Assembly: GCA_903813345.2 (NCBI GenBank)
Contig: CAIIXF020000005.1
Span: 22,757,375-22,821,374 of the forward strand
Source: Owenia fusiformis
Taxonomy: Eukaryota > Annelida > Polychaeta > Sabellida > Oweniidae
DNA: 64,000 bases
Direction of reading: 5' to 3'
The translations under genes and the position numbers were made by a program. This document shows, in pieces, positions 12,601 to 27,600 of the stretch. Within the stretch, counting starts at the first letter, position 1. Every line of letters begins with the position of its first letter. The notes under the pieces were generated by a model that was not told the DNA's origin, did no database searches, and saw nothing but the letters and a program-made list of their open reading frames with translations.

Positions 12601-15600
12601 TACCCGTTGACAGATTTGATTCAAATTTTATAGGCTTATGCCTTATGGGGGTAGCACCTCTGCTGGAGAAGGAATTTTCAATATGGGTGCTTAATTAAAA
12701 AATTGTGGCCATTTTTCGGAAAAAATATAGTCTTTGAGAACTGAAATACAAATGGATGGAATTGGTTCAAATTTTATATGCTGTTGCCTGGCTGCCATTT
12801 TTCATTAAACATGTAATCCTTGATAACTCAAGTACCAGTTGACGGATTTGGATTAAATTCTTTATGCTGCTGGATAGGGACTAAAGAGCTCTGCTAAAGA
12901 AGAAATTTTAAAGATGACAGCTGAATTTCAAAATGGCAACCATGTTTCATATAAGCATAATCTTTGATAACTCAAATACCAGTGGATGGAGTTGGTTCAA
13001 ATTTTATATGGCCGCTATTTATCAAAACATGTTTTGTTCGATGGGATTTGCTACTCTGTTGAGTTGCTGTTTTTCTAGTTTGAGGGTATGTACTCATACT
13101 AGCCTTAAACACATTTTATTTCAAAGTTGTACAACTTTCAAGTCACTTTGAATTTAAAGATTTTTGGGTAGTTTATGATGAAAATTACAGACCACTCCTT
13201 ACATATTGACTTCCATACATTAAACCTTAGTAAATACTTACGCCACTGACGCTTGATGTGTCCAATGAGGAATTTGTTTTCATGTGGGGTTTCTATAGAG
13301 ACCAAACTTGCTCTCATGGCACTGCAATATGTGTTGGCCTCGACCCATGTCGCTTTCATTGTGCTAAACTTGTAACATGATGTCTCATAACGTATGAATC
13401 CATTTGGGCAGACCATCTGCTGGTATTTTATTGTAAGTGCCTTCAAATTCATTCTTTTACCAGAAGGTTTAGAGGCCACTGAAAGAAGAAAAATCAGTAA
13501 TGAGTATATTTCTAAAAGATGAAATGATTTCTCATCATATAAACGGCATATAACAACTTTTTATTTAAATAATTATGTGAATGTTTTTATTAGTTGATAT
13601 CAATAGAAAATGATAAAATATAAGATTGCATGTGATCCATTCATACAAATTGTGATTGGGAATTGTACTGACCACATGAAAAGTTATTTTACTTAATAAT
13701 TTGCAGTCAACCTAAAAACACAATTTTACAATGATTTATAACTGAGCTGTCTCCTCAAGAATTTGCAAAATGTAACAAAACTAGAAAAGCAAAAATTGAA
13801 ATGATTTAAACCTACCTGAATTTGTGATAATTAGCAAAATGCCAAGACTTAGAGAGATTCTGGCCAAGTTATAACTAACATCCATCATCATGTGTCTGTA
13901 TTTACTATCTTATTTCAGTTATTTATTAATCATACCCCAAGTGTTGATTTGTGTGTCAGTATCTCAACTGTATTATCCAAAAAGTGAATATCAGCTGACT
14001 CTAGAATTCTTCAAGAACTGGTATGGTTCTGGCAGGATTTATGACGTCCCATAAACAACTCGTGAAAAAACTAGTGATTGGTGATGATAAGGTTCTTATG
14101 AATAGATTTGTCTTATTTCTTTTATGACTGGTTCTCTGTTCTTCATCCATTTTACCTTTTCCAGGGTTTTCTTACGAAAAAGTAAAATTTTTGTCAAATG
14201 TTGGTTTTAAAAAGTATGTACATGTAATAGCCATCCGTGTTTGATTTATTTTTAGTTGGGGCTTATTTCACACCAGTTTCCATTCAAAGGATTGGTATCG
14301 ATATGGTGAACTGAATTCAACAATGTTTTTTTCTTAAACCAATTATTGAAAACATTCTGTATAAAAACACGGTCCCTTATGTAATTTTGACTGATACACA
14401 ACAATTTAATGCGAAAATAATTTTTATATATTTTATATAACTGTTTTTATTAACATTTTTTGTTTTTTAGTGCAATTGTTTTTTGTTCTTTTTTACCAAT
14501 TCTTGAGAATGAAATAAAATATCTTTCCGAAGCTTATTGGATCAAAATAGCATGTACAACATTTTCTTAGACCTCTCAATATTATAGTTATACAAAGGAA
14601 ATTTTGGTTGATTTAACAAAAAGTATTCAAAAAATTAAAACAAAAAACCCCAAAATGGATAAAAATTAAGATAAACCTTTTATTTCATTAACAAGATACT
14701 TTTTGAAAATCAACCAAACTTTCTTTTGTACAATTACAATATTGAGAGACCTAAACACGTTGTGTTTATGTCATTTTGTTCCAATGAGGTTTCGGATAGA
14801 TGTTTCATTTCATTCCGAACATATGATACCAAGAACAAAAGAAGTGTTTGATGTGTTTTCTAAAACAATATAGAGAAAGTATATGTATCTATTTCAAATC
14901 CTACTGTTACCATTCTAAAGATGACCATTAAATTGACAATGTGTAAAATTTTCAGAATTTTTTGATGACTGGTTTAAACATGTGTTTTCAAAGAATTCAC
15001 CATATCGATACCCATCCTTTCAAATGAACCTCTTCACTTCTTGCATTTCACTACAATTAAGGACATCATTTCCTCGCCTATAAACTTTATTCTGAACTAT
15101 TTTCCACTCTTTTTCACACTCAACATTTGACCTCCATAATATTTGATTCAAGTCTTAATCTTATTTATTGGCTCTTGAATGTTGAATGAGGGGCATTAAC
15201 ATTTCTACTCATTGCTTCATGGTTGTGTGTTAATGAGCCTTTCCTCTTGGAGCCGACATATCAGCTGATTCACTAAATAGATCTTCAAGAGAAGATTGTG
15301 GACTGAGAAAAAAACATGGCAGTGGTATTTGTCTCTAATCTTTTCTAAAGAAAGGCAGGGCTCAGTAATAGTATGGGCTTCAGAAATAAATTGTTTAACT
15401 TGCAGGGGTTTTATGAAAAATAAAATATTGTTTCTCTCAAGGAGTCAAAAGGTAACTCTAGTGACATACTAAAAGTGATAAACTATAAAATGTTCACTGA
15501 GCCAATCTCAAAAATGGTTAGACAACTTACATAGGTTTTACTGTAAAATAAAACATTATAAACGGTTGAGGAACTAAACTACACATTAACACTCCCAGGG

Positions 15601-18600
15601 ATCTGTAGTTAACTTGTTATAAATGCCATATTACCACTCTCACTGTTATTTATAGAAACATTCAGCTATTTTTGATCTTATAAAATTGCCATGAAAATCA
15701 TCATTCACTTGAATGTTGTCATGGATACAATATCAGCATGGTGCTCATATCTTGAAATGCAAAATACTTTGTATTTAAGTTGAATAAGTAAAAATAATTA
15801 AGTTAACAGCCAAGTAAAGTCAATACTCAAAGTTGTAAAAAAAAGTGTGAGAAAATGTGAGATTATCTAAAGAGAAACTAAAATTGGCAATTCCATGGAG
15901 TAACAAGTCCCAACAAACAAATTTTAATCTGAAATGTCACTTTATAATATATCGTATATGATAAAATATAATAGCCATACATAAGAGATCTCCTGATTAC
16001 TGAGAATTCTTGTATAAGGTGACCCTTTTGGATTTTATAATAAAATTTTATAATTATAGTAAAAACATTAGACTTGAGGTTGGTTTTGAGTTTGTATTGT
16101 TGTCATTATGTTACCACCTCAACTTTGACTATCCACAAGCTATTCTTAATTGTCAGTGACTTTAAACTTAGAAATAAAAACCAAAGGTATGACATTTTTT
16201 ATTTCAGGTATTGAGAACTTGGCAGGTTCAGATGGGTCTGGACGCTCAACTCCTACAGGGGATGCTACGCCCACTGCAACTCCAAAAGGCCTCAAGACAC
16301 CTGGCTCGAGTAGCCAGGAAACTATTAAGCCTCCAGTTAAGTCCATTGCCAAGGCTGTTGCGGCTGAAGCGCCAGAGAGAAAAGTATCACAGGTCAGGTT
16401 TATTTGAATATCATTATTGTAGCATGTTTTAAAGCATGATAAAGGGTCATATTAACTCATCTGTTGTAACGGGAGATACAAAAGAAAATCCACATGCATG
16501 TTCATATTTTCCAAATCAATGCATCATATTATATCATCTTATTTAAATATTATGATGTTTTTAGTTTGCTTTCTGTGAATTTAATATTTGCATTTCTCTT
16601 ATAGTTTGACATTTTATTTTCACTTCCAGGTTCCCAATACCCAGGTATTCTTTCATCTTTATTTTGTATAAAAATTGGTAATCTACAATACTGTATATCC
16701 ATCTTTATACTATACAGAGTCGGCCAAAGAAATGAGAACATATTCTAATTATTTGTCTATTCATGTTGCTACTGTGGCATTTCTTGGCTCACTCTGTATA
16801 TTGTATATTCTATAATATCTGCCATTCTGCCTGTATTCCCATAAATGTGAAGATGTATGTATGGTTTGTTAGTTTTATTCTATGTCATCCATATTACAAT
16901 ACCAAGGGACCAATGCAAAAGAACAATGTCAGATAACCATAAATTTTGATAGTTAGAAGGGAGGAAGAGTGTAACTGTGTGAAATATTTAAGTTCTGCTG
17001 ACATTGATTATTGAATTCCTGGGAATCTTCATCTTAGTTATTTTGTCCAGTGTAGATCCCCCACATTGCCTAGAAAATAAAAAAAACTTTGGAAATTTTA
17101 TCGTAAAATTATCACATAGAAATTGATAAAGAGGGAATATGATAAAAGACTACTTATGGAGTGACTCTCTGGTAGTGGGTAATAAAAGTAAAATCGTCAC
17201 ACAAGCAACTGACTCATGTAAGACTGCCAATACTGAGGTTAAATAAATGTGTAAACTTCTACAAATCAAACATCAAATATACAAGAATATAAGAAAGTAC
17301 AAGAAATATCCCTCTATTTACTTGCTAACCTGTTGCATTTGGAATTAATTTAAAAAATGCCAAGAGGAACAACATTCTCATATTTAGTTAACTGGCGGAC
17401 GGGGAGGGGGGGGGTGTTGCCTGAGAGTTAACTATCAAAGTAAAGATATCTCTCCTAGACTCCTACATTGAACTTTTGCATTGGTCAAAATGTATCTCAA
17501 TCAATTGTGATTGTAGACTTTAAAAAATCAAAAAGATCAATAACAGACATATTGCAGAAGTTTATACATGAAGGAGGAGTGGGAATATTCAAATCAAATA
17601 ACCATACTTAATTCACATTTATGAGGGTACCTCAACCCTTGCCTTAAGTAATTATTTCTCTTTCTATGGTAATATTGTCCAAATATCCAGTCGTAAAACT
17701 ATGAAATGAATTTTTTTAATTTAATGAGTTCTTTGATAATGCCTGATTTTTCGCCTGATTTTGTAAGAGAATCAACAGTTGTGTCAACAAATCAGAGCTG
17801 TCATTTATGTCCCCAATCTAAATGTATTTTCCTTTTTACAGTAACTGATATTTGGACACAATTCCTGTTTAACCTCTTGACTACCTGGAGTGACGAGATT
17901 TCTCGTCACCTCAAAAATGAGTGACGAGAAAATCCGTCACAAAGATTTTCACTAAAATTGCTCTTATTTGAACAATTTACATCCAATTTACACAAAAATT
18001 GTTTTAAAATGTGAAGAAATGATCTCTGCCGTCTAATTGTACTAAGTTGAGCATTTAAAGGTGTATGGGTATGAAGTAGAATGTCAAAAGGTGATAAAAA
18101 TGAAAAATTCCCTGGTTTCAACCGATTTTAGAGCCTGGGATTCAAGAGGTTAAATATTAAATGCTTTACCAATGAGAGATAACTGTTTATTTAAAAAAGT
18201 TTCATCTTTCATTCTAATACTTTTTATTACATTTGAACCAATTTTGAGTGTTAACACATGTTCCCTATAGTCAAATTGGCTGATGAAACAACCTTTTTAG
18301 GGTTGTCCAGTTGGCTGAGCAGTCTAGAGCATTGGGCACACTCAGCTATGCACTGTAGCTGTAACAATGAGGTCATGAGACACACCAGCTCCTTGTGTTT
18401 ATTCATTTGGATTTAGTGTCATAATTTATATAACTTCTCTACCTATCATTCTTCAACTCATAAAACAAATTAAATTACAGGTATATACTAAAAAAGGTTT
18501 TCTCATCTCAGTTTATTTCAATTTAGAAGTAATTCCAATTTTCTTAACCTATACCTAATTAAGACTCAAAATATCAAACCTGCCCAGATGTTAATGGTTA

Positions 18601-21600
18601 ATAGTATCGAGGTGACTACCTAACCCATCTATTATCTAACCCATCGTCTCTTTTACAGCAACAACTATTTCTATTAGATATAACTCAGATATCATTTATT
18701 TTACATGCTTCTATATTCTAATACTAATTCCAGATTGTTTTGCATTCTTATGAAGTAATATTTTAATAGAAAACTTTTAGCACTTATTGATCTTGAAGTG
18801 TCTCACATTTGATAATTAGACCTTTTATATTTATTTCACCATTGATCTCTCTCTGCAAGTATAGACTGTTTTCAGACAAATTGAAACATATTATTATTGA
18901 AACCGTAAGAATGCCCTCAAATATCTCAAATGAGAGATAACTTGCCATTGACAAGAATAAAATATATAATATGATTGTTTTAAATTGGAAATGAAAGATC
19001 AGCAAATTTTGAAACAAAACAAATTAACACTTAAATTCCATAATTCAACTATGTATGGAAATAAAAAAATCTAGACATTTCATTGAAATTTTTGAATAAT
19101 TGAAGGATAGAGTTTTCAAAAATTCTGACTTCGTTGCAGACATCCGCAGCCCAGATCAGTGGGATGAGTAAGTCCATTGATAGCCAGATGTTTGGCTTGC
19201 AGCAACAACAAGAGATGGATGGGCTAAAGGCAGAGGTCAAAGGTAAATGAATAATGAAAGGGTCATAAACAGAAACTTTTTAAGATGAAGAATTCCTGAA
19301 GTGCATAGTTTACTTACTAAGATGTCATATTTTTGGGTTTCAACGTGAATGGTCCCCATGATCTTCACTTGAGTATAAATGGTCTTAGTAAGTAATACAC
19401 TACAAATAAACTAAAATGTATGCAATTCCTCTAGCCTTTTGCAATGTCCCTTTCAGCTTTTAGAGATCATGCATCAAAATAGCATATTTAAAGCATTTAT
19501 TAGAGTGTACATAAAACTCATGATCCTTTATTTAAATACCATGTTCACATTCATGGAAAACACTGTTGCCTTGTTAAATTAAACAACAAAAGCTGCACTG
19601 TTGGTACTAAATATGAATTCAGAATTCAGAATTACTTTTTAGACTTGGAGGAAAAGCTGGAGACTATCAAAATCAAGAGAGCAGAAGACAAGACAAAATT
19701 AAAGGAAGCTGAGAAGATGAAGATACAGCTACAACAGGTAGGTGCATCTTTATTCATATCCTAAGATTATTAATTCAGATTTATTATCTATCCGAATAAA
19801 GTTTGGTAGGGTTATAGAGAAGCAGTTCATCTATCAATCCATTTGTTTGTTCATCCATTTGTTTGTCCATTCATTTGTTTGTCCATTCATTTGTTTGTCC
19901 ATCCATTTTTTTGTTTATCCATTTGCTTGTCCATCCCTTGTTTGTTCATCCATTTGTTTGTCCATTCATTTGATTGTCCATTCATTTGTTTGTCCATACA
20001 TTTGTTTGTTCATCCATTTGTTTGGCCATTTATTTGTTTGTCCATTCATTTGTTTGTTCATCCATTTGTTTGTCCATCCCTTGTTTGTTCATCTATTTGT
20101 TTGTCCATCCATCCTTTGCTCAAGAAGGAATTTTTATTTTGACTGCTGAATTCAAAATGGTTACCTTATTTTGTAAACAATGTAATCTTTGATTCATCAC
20201 CTACCAGAAGTTTGTCATTATCCCATTGAACGAAGTTTGGAGGGATATAGGGAACGCCTCCGTCCGTCCGTCTGTCCGTCCGTCCGTCCGGGCAATAACT
20301 CAAATACCGTTGGCCCGATTTTGTTCATATTTTCTACACATATACCCAATTGGGGTAGAAGTTCTGCTTAAAAAACCGATTTTCAAAATGGCCGCTCATT
20401 TAAAAATGGCGGCCATTTTAGTGCCGATTTTACAGTTATTTAGGTACTGCATCTAAAACTGTAATAGCAATATGTTTTAAATGTAAAAAAGTTATAAAGG
20501 ACATTGATTAGCTAGAAATGTAAATACAGAAGAAATACATGGCAGCCATCTTGAAAAATGGCTGCCTTTGCACGTTGTTTTACGATTTTTGCTGTAACTT
20601 GAAAAATAGTGGAGCGATTTTGTTCATACTTGGTATGTGAATACTTTAAGCATGGCCGAATGTCTAATGACACTTTGGGTTGTAGGCGGCCATTTTGAAA
20701 AATGGCCGCCATTTTTACGTGTGTTATTTTACATTTTTTACTATAACTCAAAAAGTAGTAGAGCGATTTTATTCATATTTTATCTGTGAATACTATAAGC
20801 ATGGCACACTGTCTAATGACACTTTGGGTAGTAGGTGGCCATTTTGAAAAATGGCCACCATTTTTGACGTTTTTTACTATAACTTGAAAAGTAGTGAAGC
20901 AATTTTGTTCATATTTGATATGTGAATACTTATGAGCCTTGCACACTGTCTCATGAATGAGCCTTGCACACTGTCTCATGACACCTCGCGTAGAAGGTGG
21001 TGATTTTAAAAAATGGCCGTCATTTTTACATTTTTTGCTATAACTCCAAAAGTATTGGAGCGATTTTGTTCATATTTGATATGTGAATACTTTTAGCATG
21101 GCACATTGTCAAATAAAACTTTGGGGAGTAGTGGGCCATTTTGAAAAATGGCCACCATTTTTATTTGTGTTATTTTACATTTTTTATTATAATTCAAAAA
21201 GTAATAGAGCGATTTTGTTCATATTTGATATGTGAATACTCATTAGGATTGCATACTGTCTTATGACATTTTGGGTAGCAGACGGCCATTTTAAAAAATG
21301 GCCAGCATTTACATGTATGCGTGGGCGTTTTTTTAAAAATTTTATTTGTGGCTACTTAAAAGCAAATTACTCCTTCTGATGACAACTTGGCTAGTGAGCA
21401 ACCATTTTGAAAATGGTGGCCTTTCTTATGTGTGTTATTTTACAATATTTGCTATATATTTTGTTTGTAAAATGCCAGCCATTTCTGTTCGATGGGACTA
21501 GCTACGCTTTGGCGTTGCCGTTGTTCTGGTTTGGTTCTATTTATATTAATGAATTATTCATCTAATTTCATGCTTGAAATGCCATGGCATATAATTGTGG

Positions 21601-24600
21601 ATGTTTATTCAGCAGTTGTCTATTTTAATGCATGAACAATATTCTATGTGATTGTTACCAAGTACATTTACTAGATATTGTATGAATTGATTATGATCAC
21701 CAGAGATGCAATCAGTTTACATATCCATTATCATATTCTTATATGTAAAACCTGTGTCATCCTATGGGCCTTATATACATAAGTACTTATGGGAGGAGAC
21801 TGGAACCAAAGACAGATTGTACATCCCTAAAGGGATCCAACACCTTACAAAACTTCTTAACAGAAAGGAATAAGGGAAAATGCTTGCCGGATTCTGAATC
21901 TGTGTATTTTTTAATGATGTAGCTTTCACTTGAAGTGTACCCTTGAGAATAATGAACTTACTTTCAAATTGGTCTTGCTTTTGTGATGTATGTGGCTTTT
22001 TAGCAAATCTGCCACGCTCATTTCTTTCCAGAACCATCTTGTTCAAATGTATTCTATATCACTATACGCGCATGTAAAGACAGATGACATAGATATACAG
22101 GGTGGGCCAAAAAAAACCACCCCCCTAGCCAATATTTCTGATAAATATTCAATTTTTAACATGCACACCAACAATGATATATCATTTTAAAGATAATTTA
22201 ATTTGCAACAAAATGATATATAATAGAATAATTTTCAACAACTCTGGCTTGAGATATAACCATTTGTGTGACATGGGGGTCAAAAAACACCTTTTCAATT
22301 TTCGTCGATTTTGCGAACAATTGCCTATTTCTACCAAATTTTAAAAAATTACAACATTGTCATGAGTTTTTCATGATTGGATATTATATATTGTTTTCAT
22401 TCAGTTTTTGAACCTTACATGCTCAATATATATGTGTATGCTTATAAAACTAATTCATTTCTTCTTCAGTCTGTCCAAATATGGCTCAATAGACTCACCC
22501 CCGGACCTAACTTCTGATTTGATTTCTCGCTTAAAACGTGAAAGCCATTGGTATAATTGATGGACCTCTGCAGAAGTACCATCCAACACCTAATTATTCA
22601 TTTTTTCTGTTTGTCTACACCCCTGATGGTCTAGGGATCTCCATAGGCCAACTGTTCTAAATGCCCCAAGTACTATACATGTAATCAAAAGGCTATACTC
22701 TATATCAGTAAGCAAGAATAGTGACTTTTGCGATAAAAGGCTACTCAAATCGAGATGACATTTTTCTGAAAGGTAGATGGTGTCCACTCGGTGTTTCCCA
22801 AAAAGGAAAGACCATACAGGCCCTGTTTTTTGAACCAGGAGCAAAAATATACTCTGAATGTTAATGACATGAGGTGGTAAAAAGGACTCCTCAAGAATAT
22901 AAAAAACATGTGAAAGAAATTTCATTTTCTGATAGAACAGTGCTCCATCACACAGGTCCAATGCTACCATGGATTTTTTGGAGATTGGAAATGTCACCAT
23001 CTCTAGCCCAGAAAAATGGCTTACTGGCAGTCCAGTTGCCAATAATGTTGATTACCATACCTGGGGGCATCTAGAACAGTTGGTATTTAAATATACCCAG
23101 CCTATCAGGGATGTAGAGGAACTAAAAAAAGAATAACTAGTATAGTAGTTGAAAGGTACTTCCGCATACATCCATCAATTATGCCATCAACCAATGGCTT
23201 CCGTGTCTTAAGCGAATAATCCAATCAGAGGATGGGTCCGGGGGGGGTCTATTGAGCTATTTTTGGACAGACTGAAGAAGAAATTAATTAGTTTTATATG
23301 GATACACATGTTTATTGAGCATACATGGTTCAAAAGCTGAATGAAAACAATATATAATATCCAATTATGAAAGACTCATGACAATGTTGTAATTTACTAA
23401 AATTTGGTAGAAATAGGCAATTGTTCGCAAAATCTACGAAAATTGAAAAGGTGTTTTTTGACCCACATGTCACATAAATGGTCATATTTCTATATGGGGT
23501 TGTTGAAAATGGTGCTATTATATATCATTTTGTTGCAAATTAAATTATCTTTAATATGATATATCATTGTTAGAGTGATTGTTAAAAAATAAATATTTAT
23601 CAGGAATATTGGCTAGGGGGGTGGTTTTTTTTGGCCCACCCTGTACATATAAATTATATATTGCACCTGTATTTACTTACATGGGAATATATTCCCTTTG
23701 GAAAAATGCAAATGCATGAACATATATGTTCATCTTATATATGACTTCAAGCTAACATATTATTTCATATTTATATTTTCATAGTTAGTTTAACATGAAT
23801 AATAGATCGATGAGAACAATATTCTTTGTTTTTTTTAAATTGATGGGTTTACTGTGAATTCAAAAAATTACAATTTGCAAGGGGTAAGTATACTGTATAA
23901 GCTAGCTAGTGGCTTTGTATTTTATGATAGGCCAGGGTAATTAAATTAGTTGTTTCTCTTTCTTCTATTTTTCAAAATTGATACGGGAATGACGGTTTTT
24001 ATATTACCTCTTTTGTCTATCTAAAATGCTGATGAGGGACGGGATGATTTTTTTCTTTAATATAACTGTAAAAACAAATAACTAATTTTGAAGGAAATAA
24101 ACTGAGTTTATGTTGAATTTATATGTTGAATTTAGCCTACTTTACTGGTATATTTGATCATTTATCAGTACCACGATATTGTCAATTATCCTGATCCATA
24201 AAAAGTAAAAAAGAAAAAAAGTGTTTCACACGCCATGGATGCGCGCGAGGTATGGTGTTTTTTTTCTCAGAAATGGCAGAAAAAGGTGGAGGGGGGATTG
24301 GGCCACATGCGGGCAAGAATGAGAAACAACTTATTTAATTACCCTAACCTTAGTTCATCCAGTAGTACGTTTTTACTGCAAAGTAGTGTTTTTATATGCA
24401 GCTTAATAGCATAAAATATGTTGAATGAAGCATATTGTGTGGATTAGTCGTGTGACACACAAACTGACCAATACATGAGGGTATTAGCTACTTTTCACAT
24501 AAACCAAAGGAGGACAGTGCTTTTATTTCAACTGGTAGCTTACCTCCACACGACTAATCATGTGACCATGGTGGTGGTCCCCTTTAAGCAGAGAAAAAGC

Positions 24601-27600
24601 TACCTTTTGTACATCCATCCTTAAGCATAGAAAAGGCTACCTATTATACATCCTTAAGCATAGAAAAGGCTACCTATTGTACATCCTTAAGCATAGAAAA
24701 GGCTACCTATTGTACATCCTTAAGCATAGAAAAGGCTACCTATTGTGGCCAGTTCAATATTTCTTTTATTGACAATTGTATCAAAACATGACACATTAGT
24801 CTATGTACAAACTAGGCTGTCTTGTCTCAAGACAATAAGACAATTGAATACCTTAATATATTTTATCAAATGAGAAATAAATTTATCATTATATACTTTG
24901 TAGCTTGACTTTGCTAGAATACATCATTCAGCTGTCATTATTCTCAACATGTTAAAGATAAGGTTGCTATGGTTCCGACATAACTCTCAACATGTTAAAA
25001 ATATGGTTGCTATGGTTCCGTCATAATTCTCAACATGTTAATGATAAGGTTGCTATGGTTCCGTCATAATTGTCAACATGTTAAAGATATGGTTGCTATG
25101 GTTCCGTTGTAATTGTCAACATGTTAAAGATATGGTTGCTATGATTCCATCATAATTCTCAACATGTTAAAGATATGGTTGCTATGATTCCGTCATAATT
25201 GTCAACATGTTAAAGATATGGTTGCTATGGTTCCAGAGATCAGGGATATTTTCCTGAATACCTTATGTGTCAGGAAACATGGAATCATTTCTCTCCTACA
25301 CATCAGTAAAAAGTAATAGTGTATAGGTTTTCTTTCATATCTTTTATAAACTATTAAAAGCTGAAGCATAAATATATTTTAACCATATATATTTATATTT
25401 ATTTGATGTTTAATAGTTTATCCAATAAATAATTTCAATAATCAATCTTTCAACATGTACAGACATTTACCTTTTTGCACATATATACAGATTCTATAGA
25501 AGTATACTATGGTTTTGAAAAAATATCATTTATATCTATGGGTGAACATTGATATCTTCATGAGTGAGCACAGTGAATGAGTGAAGATATTGATATCTAT
25601 GAATGGATATAATTGTTATATTTACATTGAACAACCAGATAAAAATTATTATTATATCATTGCTAGAATTTGTGTCCTTTGATTGGCTGATTCAGTACCA
25701 TGTGATCAAAAATACCAAAGCGTATTTCACAGCTCCCTTAATTTTGGAATTATAAAAGACGTATTGCCCGGCGTATTGCCCGCCCGGGAATTCTGAATCG
25801 TCCCGTTTCGTCCAGTACAGTTGTGACGTGCATCAAAATGGCAGACGGAAAAAGATTTAAAAGTCTGAATTCCGATGAAAAGAACGACATCTTGAGGGAT
25901 GTGCATTCTAAAAACACCATTAAATCAACGGAATGACATCAAATGTCTTAGAACATTTTCAAGTGTTATGTCCACAAACGAAATAGACGTTAAATCTATC
26001 GATAAAATCGTTCTGGATGGAATTTTAGAGGATTTTTTGGAACTGCGAACGAAGGATGGGGAATATTACAAGAGTGCCAGTCTGCAAAGTAAGCGAATGT
26101 CTAGCAATGATATAATAAAACAAATATTTCATTCTATGTTCGGGCAATACCTGTTGCACTTTCAATGATTTTTGCAGCATGTATTTCCCTCGCCCTACGG
26201 GCTGCGGGCAATACATACTGCAAAATCATTGAAAGATGAACAGGTATTGCCCTTCATAGAATGAAATATTTGCTTAATATTTTGAAATCTAAACCATAAC
26301 CATCGAATATATCTTTTTGATAATTATATGTTTTTTCCTTCAAAACAGTATGATGTCAGTGATAATATCACTTTTTAGCTGAAGACAATGGTATCACGTC
26401 ATATCATTTCACAGACAAGTACGAAAAAAACGGTATGACGTCAATACTGTTCCACAGCAAAATTTCAAAACATGCAAAATATTTTTTTTATTAAAACAAT
26501 ACATATACAAATATAATACACTACAAGCATCAAAATTACCAGAAGTACAGAGTATTGAAGATAATCACAAGTGACCAAATCAAAATGCTTATAAACTGAT
26601 GACATGTGAAACAATCGTCATCACATGTTTCACCTTATGTAATACAGGAAATATTACACTCTGGTAACAATGTATCACCACTCAAACTTGGCTTTCATAA
26701 ATGAAACAGTGTTACCTTTCTTGGAATATTTCCTGTATCACATGCTGAAACATGTTATAACTCATAGTATTACAGACATAGCAAAGAATTTGTACAAGAG
26801 TCAGTGATAAAGGTGGGAAATATCCTAGAAGACCTAACATATTTCTCCATGTCGTGTGCCTAGCAATTCAATCGCAAACTTTCTCCTGAAAAAATAAATC
26901 TTCCAGATTTGTTGAATTTTCTTGCGAAAAATCAGCTACTCCCCCTCCGTTCATTTTCTCTGATCACCGGGCGTGTGATTGTTACTACTATTGGTTTATA
27001 TTTGATTCTTCAGTGTTTATGTTATTATCTGTAACTTTGAAGTGAAGCAAACGCTTGTAAGCCAATCTAAAGTCTCTACTCTTTAAGCCATATATAAATG
27101 CATTTGAGAATGAATTGCAGAAAATGAAAATGGCAGAGAATCTATACATGACCTGTAACCAGACAGGAGCATGTTCATATTGCGCCAACAGGGCTGTTGT
27201 GATTGTAAATGGAATGAAACAGATCATTAAAACACCATACACCCAGGCAATCATTTTCGTAAGCTTGAAATTTTTTGTGCTTGTACTGTTTGCCACAGAC
27301 AACTCTTGGGCCTGTATTTGTTTATGTTGTTTCCATGCAACAATGAAGATGTATGTATATGCTAGCGTGCTTAGGACTAGAACACTCAACACATGTCCTG
27401 TTAGCAATAAAAATGTTTTTCTGTCTATGACTGCCCAAAGACACAAGTCTCCATAGTGATACTCTGTTGTGGCCTTCATAATGATGGTACATACAGTGGT
27501 ATATAGCCAAATGATGCAGATGATAATCTTATTGTTTCTCTCAGTGAACCATCTGTTGTGAAAATATGGTTTCCCAACTGCTATAAGGCGGTCTATTGTA

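Noticed and set aside
19742-20192. Overlapping Cys/Phe/Ile/His-rich frames
   Set aside because: They are translations of the TTTGTTTGTCCAT microsatellite.
22590-23042. A 150-codon minus-strand frame inside the mariner relic
   Set aside because: Transposase similarity lies in other frames on both arms; this frame has no family match.
24584-25234. CRISPR-like spaced repeats
   Set aside because: The units are adjacent minisatellite copies with no unique spacers, in a eukaryotic intron.
27115-27456. Plus-strand frame antisense to the GPCR
   Set aside because: A shadow of the intact GPCR; the receptor frame has the domain evidence.
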